DNA from: Echinococcus granulosus
Lineage: Eukaryota > Platyhelminthes > Cestoda > Cyclophyllidea > Taeniidae
DNA: 64,000 nucleotides
NCBI RefSeq assembly: GCF_000524195.1
Contig: NW_020170432.1
Coordinates: 417,674-481,673, forward strand
Direction of reading: 5' to 3'
Below the pieces are notes generated by a model, which had not been told where the DNA came from, did not search any database, and was given only the letters and a program-made list of their open reading frames with translations. This document shows positions 29,901 to 38,494 of the stretch, in pieces. The position numbers and the translations under genes were made by a program. Positions within the stretch are counted from its first letter, which is position 1. Each line of letters begins with the position of its first letter.

Positions 29901-32856
29901 TAAAAATTAGCCACTCTGATTTTTATGTAAGCCTACTCCGAACAGTTGGTGTTTTGCCTGACCTAGTCTTTATTTCTTATAAGTGTACAGAAGAGTTGAA
30001 AGGTCAGAAGTAAATTTTAATGCTGCTGAGCTGAAGCCCGAACTGCCGTGGATGAAAAGTTTGCGCATTAGTAAATGTCGATGTTTTGGTTCTTTCAGAA
30101 GCCCCGCTATTCGCCGTGTCGAGGGTTACTCACCAAAGGAGGGAAGAGAAGTCTATGGAGGATGCAAAAAAGGCATCATCATCGGTAGGGGCAAAGCCAA
30201 CTGCAGAAGAAGACTTCTACGGACCCTCCCTTCCTCCCGATTTCGGTGAGTTGGGTAAATTTAGTATTGCTGTTCATAATTTGCCGAATGCGCAGTATCA
30301 TCCTTGCGTCATTGGTTGTTGTTTACTAGTAGCCTACTTTCATCTGCAAGTAAGCGGCCGGCTTTTTTGTAACCCACTTTCTCATTATGTTGATGCGCCC
30401 TTGTGGGGTTAGGCTACTCTCGTCGTGCCGACCTAGCTGTTAACTAGTGATTCTTGCCGAAAACTTAACACTTCCTTCTTTTTCTTGTACATTGGTATTG
30501 GTCTAATGGCTGTAGTCAACAAAATTTCCTATGGCTTCCAAACCATCACAGATTTCTCAATCGCGCATCTCCAAAAAGTAGAGGTGTGCTTTCTCATACA
30601 CAACACTTTCCGAGTATCATTGACGCGCAAATACAACTTCTTCGTACTTGTTTGCTAACTTAGCTAAGCAATGTATTTGATCATAATCTGTAGAGGTAAC
30701 AAAATAAGTTTGCGTGGTATTTCCTAATTGGAAGGCCAGATGAGAAATAGGGAATTTGTGTGATGAATTACCACTTCAGTTTATCATTCTTTCCCAAGAA
30801 GGCAGAGGTTAATCGTAATTGCTACTCTTTCACAAGACTTTCTGTATATAGAAAGCAAGAAACAGTCTAGCCCTTCTCATTTACCACATTTTTACTTAGC
30901 TGCATTATGTCTGGTTTTTGTGTAGTTGTGTGATTATTTACTGCCAATACAAATACAAGGTGGCATGTGCCACTTGGAGGTTGGGCGAGTGGAGGATATT
31001 ATCAAGACAATACAGAAGAGGTTTTATTTCCTTTCACTCCATCATAAAATGTAAATCTTCCGTTGACTATCTTTTGCGGTGGTGTGAGGTAGGGGTTTTC
31101 CGTTGTGTCATAAGAAGAATTAGGCTTTCTTCTCTCTGATTGGTTAGACCTAGTTCTCCACACATGCACATACATCCACCCATCCAGAACAAGTGTAATC
31201 GTACTGGAGTGGGGTAGCACACGCCTTAGAAAAGGACTACTTGGCCATGATCAGTGATACACTTTTGTTTAAATTACGTTGGAACAAAGTACAAGAGCCG
31301 TCTCTCGTCACAAGTCAGTCAGCAAACAGACTAGCAACGGCGCCTTCTCGTGGGCTACGTGAAAAGAATGAAGCACAGTGGAGTGAAATTGACAGTCGTG
31401 AAGGCTTACTGCCTGTTATCCCTTAACGCATGGTAATGGGGTGCTTGTTTGCCCAACATCCAACACGACTTCCCCTTTTCAGTTGATGTTGGTGCAACCC
31501 AATTGCTTCATCAATCACTCATGTTTGAAACATGCCTGGTAGTTGTTTGTGGCACCCTAAACTTCGGTAAGACCATTCATTGACGATACAGGACTCTTTA
31601 CGATGAAGAATGGGAAGTCTTCCTTGAAGTGATACATCTACCGTTGAGTGGTTGGGCACCAGCGTTGGATTTCAGACCGCTTCTGGGTAATAGCTTTTGC
31701 TACCACACCTTTTTCGAGTGCTATGCAATAGGGTTAACAAACGAGAAGCCACCGTATGCAGATTTGTAACTACATAGCACTTTTTCTGCAGAAGAAACAG
31801 GCTTGAATCGCATCCATCAGGTTTGGTTAACATTTTATGAAACTCGTTACAATTCTCTACAATTTACAGCCTAGTGCCATTGAGTCGTTGCCAATGCTCG
31901 ACATGTTTTTCGAGGTCCTCATTCGCATTTCCCAAATTTGCTCTCTAGGACCTGTTGCACAATCCAATATTTCCCTTTCCATTCCCAATGACTCCCCCGA
32001 TTTGTCCTCCGACTCAGTAGACTTCGTCGAATGGAAGGTAAGTTCATCCACCTAGCTTAAGAAACGTCACATTCTGGATGGATGAACTTTTACTGTCAAG
32101 TTTAGTGCGCTCAATCGAAAATCAACCATTGTATGACATTTTAATGCATTCTTTTGAGGTACGCGCGTTATAAGTTTGTCATCTTAGCAATTGTACTTCT
32201 CATTTGCTGATTAGAAGGCGGTAAAATCCAAGTTCACCGTTTCGACAGGTTTAAGCAGTAGTTGAGTTATCTGGCTAATCTCCATTATTTGAATGACAAA
32301 GACATGTGACGTGTGGTCAAGCTGCCCCATCGTAAGGTGGACTGTACTTTTTTGCTTCCTTCAACTTATTTCACGTCTGTGGTTCCCAAAAAGGAGGTAT
32401 CCTAGTTTTCACACAACTGCATCCTCATTGAAGAAGTCCATCCTTCCACGCTCAAGCTTGTGCTTTAAACCTTGACTTTATTAACCTCTTTACTTTTCAT
32501 GTTATTGACAACGGTTCTATGGAAGAGAAAAGCTGACTTGAAGGCTTGCTTGATTGGGAACTAGATGGTCATCTTTTAGATGAATTTCTGCTTAAGTAGA
32601 CACTCAGATTATTCCAAAGATTTGTGTAATTTTAATTCATCTTTCGGATGACATGGATATCAACAGGTTTTCTTGACTACCATTTAGATCTACATGCTAG
32701 ATGATTCTCTAGTTGTTGCTTTTTTCTTCCTTTCAGAAGCGTCACAAAGAGGGTCCTGAGAAGGCGGAGCATCGTTTGCGTAAACACAGTCACAAGCACC
32801 ACCACCACCATCACCACCGCCACAAAGACAAACATCACAGACACGATACGGGTTGA
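20210..32856 (+). CDS. GPATCH1: GPATCH1, G-patch domain-containing protein 1 (16 exons)
   Basis: Orthologue of animal GPATCH1 and plant TOUGH, nuclear proteins of the spliceosome; human GPATCH1 is paired with the DEAH helicase DHX35. Exons: 20210-20270, 20304-20450, 20632-20729, 20803-20957, 21111-21223, 22560-22772, 23455-23682, 23757-24092, 24655-24989, 25185-25318, 26262-26619, 27082-27451, 30099-30245, 30516-30583, 31870-32037, 32737-32856. All have GT/AG borders and phases chain to 1016 aa (human 931). Diagnostic blocks in family order: [20 protein letters not shown] (DUF1604 region), [42 protein letters not shown] then [28 protein letters not shown] then [25 protein letters not shown], and a basic tail. 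Residues in between are poorly conserved and acidic in exons 11-12. The start ATG at 20210 gives the usual acidic N-terminus before VTYG. Exon 14 and the join to exon 15 are the least certain; skipping exon 14 breaks the frame. Confidence 0.93.
20271..20303 (+). other. 33-bp micro-intron in GPATCH1
   Basis: Begins GTACTCG and ends CCACTTTAAG. Splicing here joins exon 1 in frame (phase 1) to an open stretch that runs directly into the conserved RFHGAF block. The competing acceptor at 20334 (CCAG) is out of frame, and one at 20342 would be in frame but lacks a clean pyrimidine tract. Very short introns are known in cestodes; two more occur in FAM221A (36 and 40 bp). Confidence 0.65.
21111..21223 (+). 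CDS. GPATCH1: GPATCH1 exon 5: divergent G-patch
   Basis: Encodes [14 protein letters not shown], matching the first helix and Met-Gly-Trp of the GPATCH1 G-patch. The family then normally has a glycine-rich segment (GQGVG) and a basic run. Here it continues [19 protein letters not shown], acidic and without glycines, and the next exon resumes with [12 protein letters not shown], which aligns to the block after the G-patch. Both borders are phase 1, so a skipped phase-1 cassette exon in the following 1336-bp intron is formally possible; I did not find one. Confidence 0.85.
21544..21564. repeat. Perfect 21-nt palindrome in GPATCH1 intron 5
   Basis: Ten-base arms GTATTCAATA and TATTGAATAC around one A. 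AT-rich, so it may be chance, but it is perfect. No protein-binding site of this form is recognised. Confidence 0.6.
26262..27451 (+). CDS. GPATCH1: GPATCH1 exons 11-12: acidic, low-complexity region
   Basis: Exon 11 starts [17 protein letters not shown], matching the STLVG segment that follows the CKRFNVPDPYP block in vertebrates, then a basic stretch SRRRRDD, then about 40 residues dominated by Glu and Asp. Exon 12 carries [17 protein letters not shown], matching the conserved SMDLFRAIFASS motif, followed by another acidic run and a Pro/Ser-rich segment. The exons are separated by a 462-bp intron. The charge pattern fits a disordered region of a spliceosome protein. Confidence 0.88.
28456..28990 (+). 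repeat. Inverted repeat, left arm (GPATCH1 intron 12)
   Basis: The reverse complement of this stretch matches 31293-31828 over about 535 bp. Identity is very high in the middle (a run of about 150 bp is identical by eye) and falls to about 85-90% toward both ends. No long open frame and no terminal repeats or target duplication were recognised, so I cannot assign it to a transposon family. It lies wholly within intron 12. Confidence 0.93.
30099..30583 (+). CDS. GPATCH1: GPATCH1 exons 13-14, enclosed by the inverted repeat
   Basis: Exon 13 (30099-30245) is firmly assigned by [13 protein letters not shown], matching the conserved EEFGPRLPP motif. Exon 14 (30516-30583, 68 nt) is a prediction: AG acceptor at 30514-30515, GTGTGC donor, open frame beginning VNKISYGFQ, and the exact phase change (1 to 0) needed to reach exon 15. 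An alternative is read-through of exon 13 to a GTAAGC donor near 30350, also in phase with exon 15, but that ignores the strong GTGAGT at 30246. Confidence 0.7.
31293..31828 (-). repeat. Inverted repeat, right arm (GPATCH1 intron 14)
   Basis: Reverse-complement partner of 28456-28990. Its inner end may extend to about 31240 with an insertion. The other end lies only about 40 bp before the acceptor of exon 15 (31870), so the repeat sits against the branch-point region of that exon. Confidence 0.93.
32737..32856 (+). CDS. GPATCH1: GPATCH1 last exon: histidine-rich tail
   Basis: Encodes a 39-residue basic tail ending at TGA 32854-32856. It contains a run of seven His (six CAC codons, one CAT) followed by [12 protein letters not shown]. 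The vertebrate tail at this place is Lys/Arg/His-rich. The acceptor TTTCAG follows a long pyrimidine tract and the phase (0) matches exon 15. His runs are known to direct proteins to nuclear speckles, which would fit a splicing factor; that is inference here. Confidence 0.9.
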   Translation, partial: KRHKEGPEKAEHRLRKHSHKHHHHHHHRHKDKHHRHDTG

Positions 32857-32913
32857 AGCGCCAAGACTGTGACATCTTTGTGTACATACTTCAGTATTTA
32901 TTTTTATATACGG

Positions 32914-33429
32914 TTATAAAGTCATTGACCAGGTGAATCCCTTTCTAGTGGGAAAAAAGAAGGGTAGGGTAAGTGAGGATTCGTTGAGGTATGCCTCGTC
33001 GCAAGAGTAGGTCTGTTCATCTTCACATTGAAGCAAACCCTCTGCTTTCAAATGATGAATGCATTGCTGAAAAACAAAGGTAGAAATCTGGCGAGCTGGA
33101 GAAAGTAAAATGTCTGTTGCCGTTGTTGGTGTTGTTGTTGCATCTTCTTATTGTGCTTCCTGCTGTGTTCCCGTTCCTTTTGAATTTTATCTATTGAATC
33201 TTGAGTGATTTCAGCTTGCCTTCACCTCAGCCTCATCTTCATCCCGATCCTGCTTTGCTCGTATGCATAATGGGGTAGAGGACAATGGGGAAACGGAACC
33301 GACAGATAATGCGAGAAACTGGTTTTGGTAGCTACCTGTTTTTTTTCCCCATTTCAAGAAACCCAAAGGCTTGTTTGACTCCCTCATTGTAAATGCGACA
33401 AGGCAATTCTTCCCCAGCACTTTACGCAA
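32914..33429 (-). CDS. Possible convergent gene, two candidate exons
   Basis: Reading the - strand, 33429-33226 is open and ends in DRDEDEAE at a GTGAAG donor; a 159-bp intron ends TTTTTCAG; 33066-32914 is open for 50 codons (starts QCIHHLKAEGLLQCEDE) to TAA. Both borders are phase 0. The stop is 58 bp from the GPATCH1 stop, tail to tail. I recognise no family, and the region is also the expected GPATCH1 3' UTR, so this may be chance. Confidence 0.22.
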
Positions 33430-33509
33430 ATTCCATGTTTTGGTGTGAAAATGTGGATTTTTGTCAACTGTCCCCTCACCGTTGGTGACATTCCGTCTCC
33501 GATGTATTG

Positions 33510-33957
33510 AACCTACTCGGCCCTAGCCTCCTGCCTCGGCCTTGATGCTAGAAAAGCCTCAAAACCGAGTCCAATTAGTAATAGGTCAGGTCTCTGGAAG
33601 GCACTGCTGATAATTTGTGACCATATCGACACTTTGTGGTTCGCCTTCCATATCGGCATCGCATTGGACACCACGATTGTCAACTTTCTGCCCAATTGGT
33701 ATCTTCTTGAACCCGATTTCTGCAAGGAATACAACGGCCTCTATTCATTTGTCAATCTTATACAGTTTAATCAACCAGGAATAGCTCAATGTCCTCACTC
33801 CCTGGATCATGGAATCCGTTGGACTTATTTGGACTTTGTTGTTGGGCTTTCGGTTATACCTTTCCATTACTTACTTTGCTTATTTAGAGAGGGCTCCTTG
33901 ATTTGCCTAATTACACTATTGAAGAGAATCTCTTCATCTCCTACATATGTTATATAA
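33510..33957 (+). other. Unassigned 148-codon open frame
   Basis: Open from just after a TGA to TAA at 33957. The middle uses many C-ending codons and contains hydrophobic segments (for example around LWFAFHIGIAL and VNFLPNWYLL). There is no clear start, and both splice borders are unclear. It could be an exon, a decayed gene or chance. Similar but weaker gene-like stretches follow at 34325-34510 and 35188-35541. Confidence 0.2.
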
Positions 33958-35187
33958 GAGCGCTCTTGTGAGGACATTAACAAGAGCCCAAGTTAGTGGC
34001 AAAGTTGTCAACTGCACTTGTTATTACCCGTTGGATCGATATTTGGTATCAAAAATGACTGTCTGTGAGACTTCAAGACTCCTCTACAGGCCAATGATAA
34101 CCCGCTGAAGGAGTGAGGGACAACCAGTCCGGCCTCCTGGTCGCGCCGTCACAACGGAAGTTCAAACTCTAGAGGCTGAAGGGCCTGAGTAGTTGAAACA
34201 GATCGGATCTAATCTTTCCCTAGATGGATAGTATGATAAAGCGTGTGTGTGCATGCCAATATACTGTAGTACTTTGATTGCTTAATCCTGCGTTTCGGTT
34301 ACGCGGGCACTCAAGTCGCCACTGGTGGTACCTCCACTAGGCAACATGGACTTCGAGTCAGGCCGATGGTCTCAGCTCTTCGGTCCTGGTATGATGCCTT
34401 CCTATGGCTTCAAAAAAGACTTGAGTCGCTACAGAACGTTATGTTACATCGTCTGTATAGCTGGTGTGTTATCACGAGTCTGTTCTTGTGTTTTTACACA
34501 ACTTCATCCATAAGAAATCAAAGATTAGTTAAATCATAGATGCTGTTACTCTTTTTCACAAGAACAAAACAGTGAGTCAGATGAAATGCATCTCCATCGA
34601 GTCACCACTTTGGATAGTAAATTCTGGAAAGAATAAAATACGTTTTAGCTGCCTTCTGTTCTTTTGTGTAGGTAAAGCCTGAGTTTTTAGTTTGAGTCAG
34701 CATTTCTAACTGACTTGATCGGTCTATGGGTCTCCGTAGATCGTCGGTGGGTCCTCCTGTACGCCAACAATAAACCTTTCTTCCATATTAGTGTGTCTTA
34801 TTACGGCTGTGGCGAAAACCCGAAACACCACATCGGTGAGTTGTAAGCGAATCTTATTAACAGGAAGAACAACCTCGATCTCGTTGACTAGTTGGGTCTT
34901 CTGTTGACGCTTTCAGCAAATGCTCAACTTCAAAGTTTGTGATAACCGCTGAAGGAGTGAAATAAGGTTCCGGCGAATCACAGCCAATGCCAGAGGAAGG
35001 CTCGCTACAGTCCCCGCACAATAAGGGGTTGACAGTCCCCATCCTGGTGTCGCTATTAGACACTCAGCACTCTCTTTGAACGCAGGATGGCTTTTCAATG
35101 CTCTTGCTCCTATAGGTACTGTGATGTCCAGAAGTCCCATCAGATCCACATCGAATACTACAGCCACTAGTTGACATTCTTGCTCTG

Positions 35188-35541
35188 ATGCGGATCCATC
35201 CTATTATCCTTGATCCCTTCTTTGGATCAACTGCACTTCATGCAGGGACTCATTATGGTCTAGACAGAATGGTGGCAACGAATAGTGCCGAGGAAGTCGA
35301 GGAACTGTATGGTGACTTCGTAACTGTATCTCTAACCAAGCAGACGCCTCAGTTTCAATGGGATCATGCTTCTGTTTGGCGGCATGGTCTGGGGACTGTG
35401 TCTATGGCTAACTGGATCTTCCGTGAGCATGCCTTACTGGGCTTAAAAAGAGACTCGGAGACACGACAAAGTCGGCAGTATGAATCTAGAGGTTGCGAAA
35501 TTTACCTTCAGAGGCTAACGAGAGTCCTTTCCTTACTTTGA
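35188..35541 (+). other. Unassigned 117-codon open frame with ATG
   Basis: ATG at 35188, stop TGA just before 35542. No recognised domain. A segment near 35430 (ATGCCTTACTGGGCTTAAAA) resembles one near 34393 (ATGCCTTCCTATGGCTTCAA) at about 75-80%, and GCTGAAGGAGTGA recurs at about 34112 and 34946, suggesting diverged repeated material in this block. Coding status is doubtful. Confidence 0.15.
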
Positions 35542-36244
35542 AGACTTTCTTTGACCTTCCTTCTCTTCTATAACAGAAAGAAAATGTATTAAGTAATATT
35601 TTCCACTAATCTTTATTCGACAACCCCTGTACTTTAGAATTTTTAATTTGTTGCATTGGAAAATTCTTTGAATTGTAAACAGCTCTCAAAAGATCTCTAC
35701 GTTTGGTGATTATAAATTCTATATTTGACGCTTTCGGTACTTCAATTCGGTCATCAATTACCGTGAATGTCTACCTTCACCATGTCAAACCCATAGGGCA
35801 ACCAACTGAGTCCGCGTGCGTTCTTTGCTGGAACAAGTGCCAGCAATCTCCACTTTCCCCTTGGATGAATTGTTGAAGGTAAGTAATTGTTGGGGACTTG
35901 AAGAAAAACTACCGAAGAAATCTTAAAAGTGAGGATGTGGCAGTATTGTACCATCAAGTGAAGGACAAATCTTCTCACGGTTGAGTAGCATGTCTTGCAA
36001 AAGTACGAATGTGTCCTTCTTTCCACGAACTAACCGGGGTAAGTTTGGCTTGAACACCTTTTGTTGTATTCCATCAAGAAGAAGCAGCTCAGCCGTTGGT
36101 TGTTAACGTCCGCAATCCATCAAGCAAACACATTTTTGTGGGAATGAAGTGGTCCAAACCTTAGAATCGTGGGATGTAAAGTGACTGGTTCGTTTGAAGT
36201 TCGTTTGATTGCCTTGAATCCCATCCATCATATTTAACTGACGG

Positions 36245-36344
36245 NNNNNNNNNNNNNNNNNNNNNNNNNNNNNNNNNNNNNNNNNNNNNNNNNNNNNNNN
36301 NNNNNNNNNNNNNNNNNNNNNNNNNNNNNNNNNNNNNNNNNNNN
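36245..36344. other. Assembly gap, 100 N
   Basis: Exactly 100 Ns, the usual placeholder for a scaffold gap of unknown size. It lies about 190 bp beyond the predicted end of FAM221A and could hide further 3' sequence of that gene. Confidence 0.98.
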
Positions 36345-36535
36345 ATTCCTTTCGAGTAAGATAATTCAACGCCTAACATACCATCTTTTTCCCCGTTTGA
36401 CGTGAGGATTTAGATGAGAAACATTCACTTTTCTGACCGATACAATTAAGTCATTCTTAAGTCACAACAAATACTTCATCAGAACACAATGTGCCTCTTT
36501 TTGACAAATTGCATGCCTCAAGCACTAACTCTAAC

Positions 36536-38481
36536 CTAGCAGGAAAGAACGCAATTACTCAGTTGAGCATTGCCCTCGAGACGGTTCTGGGGGTGTTGGT
36601 AAGGTCCCAGGTGGGCGGCATGTGCACGGAGGAAGGGATGATCATTGGCTGTAATGGGAGCGTCCAACTCAGCCTCGGTCAGACTTCCACCCACCCCACT
36701 GGCATCCATCCGCGCCATACCGGGTAGGAGAGAGCTGAAACCCGTTAATCCACCCATGGCCTGAAACACACACGGTTGACCGATTGGACGATCGCGCGCC
36801 TTCCTCTCCTCTGCTGTCTCGGACTGTTTGGCAAGGGATAGAGGAGACACACTTTTTTTTCCTTTTTATAACATACGACGTCTAGGACTCTTCTGTATGT
36901 GATTTTCGGTGTGTATACTGAGTTTAGACCTACTCTTTTCTTAACTTTTCAGGTCTACACTTATCCGATAAAATTACTTACCCTGACGACTGAAAATAAG
37001 CAGATCTACCTGAGGCTCCCTTATTTGTTAATCCGAAGATTTCCAAATTTAGACTAGATATTTAACTTTTGCGTACTCTCTCAATTGCTCTACAACAGAT
37101 TTGATGAAGACCTCATGCGGCCTCAGCTTGTGAAGCAGGCATCTTGGAACTACACCCATCAGGATTAATCAAGGAAAGCAGTAGAGGATACAATAAAAAA
37201 TGTCGTGTTGATTGCCTACTGTACCCGCGGTTTACAGCAATAACTTCTCAGTCACATAAGAGTGTTCGTTATTTTTAATTCTGACCGAATTTACATCAAC
37301 ACTTCCTTGCCAAGTCCAATTTAAGCGGTTTGATGTGTCTGATGACTCATTTTTAAACTACTTTCTTTTCAGGGACTGTCATCAGCCCCAACTCCCACCC
37401 CCTCCTAGCCCAGTGCAAATGCGGCTTGTCCCTTGGTTCGTAGGGTCCTTTTTATAAATCTCTAGCGCTTTTGTGAAAACCGGGGGTTTGGATAATTTAT
37501 CAGTATTTAATGTGCTGATACATTCTCCTAACTCACGACATCAGTGTGCTTATACGCTGGAAAACCACAATCACAGGTGACACTTGTCTTGAACCCGGTG
37601 CACTTGCAATTTGGACGAGAACATACATAGGGTGTGACCTAAAATTGAAAAATTTGTCTTTTTTATCAATCATTTCTCATTTAGTGCTCGCAATTCTGTT
37701 CTCATGAATCCAGTTTTCCCTCATTTCATATTTTGACCGACAACGAAAAAAAGTAGCCTCAAGTATACAATAAATTTACACTAGCAAAGTCTGCAGTTTT
37801 AAAACACTAAAACAAATTTTAAGGGCGATATTTTTTCGAGAATTGCAATATTATATTAGGGTGTACGTTAGGATGCCCTTTCACCTTTTGGCACCGTCGA
37901 TGAATGGTATGCTACTTCTCATCTACTTAGTAGCATGTAAATGCACTGAAATTATCAAATACAGCTCTTGACAGAAGTGGTATGTCCCGTCCTACTGACT
38001 CACCACATTGTGGTCGGTTGCCTCGTGTTTGCAGTGACAACGAGGAGCACCGCCCACACTCTTTGGCATCATGTGATAGGACTTGCATTTGCATTTGGAA
38101 CAGGGCTGTGGAATGGGCCTCTCAGGGGGAATCGTGGCAAAGTCGGTTTGATGCTGTCTGTAACGATGCGTGCAGAAACATTGGGTCTCCGGGCCAGTTA
38201 GGAAACAGTCCACACCCTTAGGATTGACCCAAGATACGTAGATTCTATTATTCAGTCTCTAAAGCATTCCTTCAATTGTTTTAACTGCGGTTACCATGGG
38301 AAACACGCGTTTCTTATAGGCTTCGTATTGGGCAGGTGTAAAGGTATGGCCATTGTCATCATCACCTACAATTCTGTGATAACCTTAGTAGGGAATCTTT
38401 GTAGTAATCCTACCTGTAATAGAGAATATATGCATCAATCGCTTCAGCTTCTTCTGCACCAAGATTAATGGTGTTTTTCAT
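36536..38481 (-). CDS. FAM221A: FAM221A family protein (5 exons)
   Basis: Exons on the - strand: 38481-38414, 38373-38295, 38258-38004, 37638-37537, 36823-36536; phases chain to 263 residues (human about 298). The family is conserved in animals and of unknown function. Matching blocks in order: YYRIVGDDDNGHTFTPAQYE then YKKRVFPM, NNRIYVSWVNPKGVDC, GPETQCFCTHRYRQHQTDF, IPQPCSKCKCKSYHMMP, CHCKHEATDH, NCKCTGFKTSVTCDCGFPAY, ARDRPIGQ, AMGGLTGFSSLLPG, and APITANDHPFLRA. The Cys/His pairs look like metal-binding knuckles. The C-terminal coiled part of the human protein is missing: the frame ends at a TAG at 36536-36538, though a GTAATT donor just before it and the nearby gap leave open a further exon. 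Introns are 40, 36, 365 and 713 bp. Confidence 0.93.
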
Positions 38482-38494
38482 AATCTTAAAATGG
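38482..38494 (-). promoter_or_regulatory. Candidate splice (possibly trans-splice) acceptor before FAM221A ATG
   Basis: Read on the - strand, a pyrimidine-rich stretch ends CCATTTTAAG only three bases before the ATG. So short a distance is what an acceptor for an upstream noncoding exon or a spliced leader would give. Spliced-leader trans-splicing is known in cestodes; its use here is inference. Confidence 0.35.

Noticed and set aside
31241..31426. 61-codon frame in the right inverted-repeat arm
   Set aside because: Short, not kept intact in the left arm, and no recognised domain.
37378..37440. Possible extra FAM221A exon on the - strand
   Set aside because: Exons 4 and 5 join in phase and match the family without it; no conserved block is encoded.
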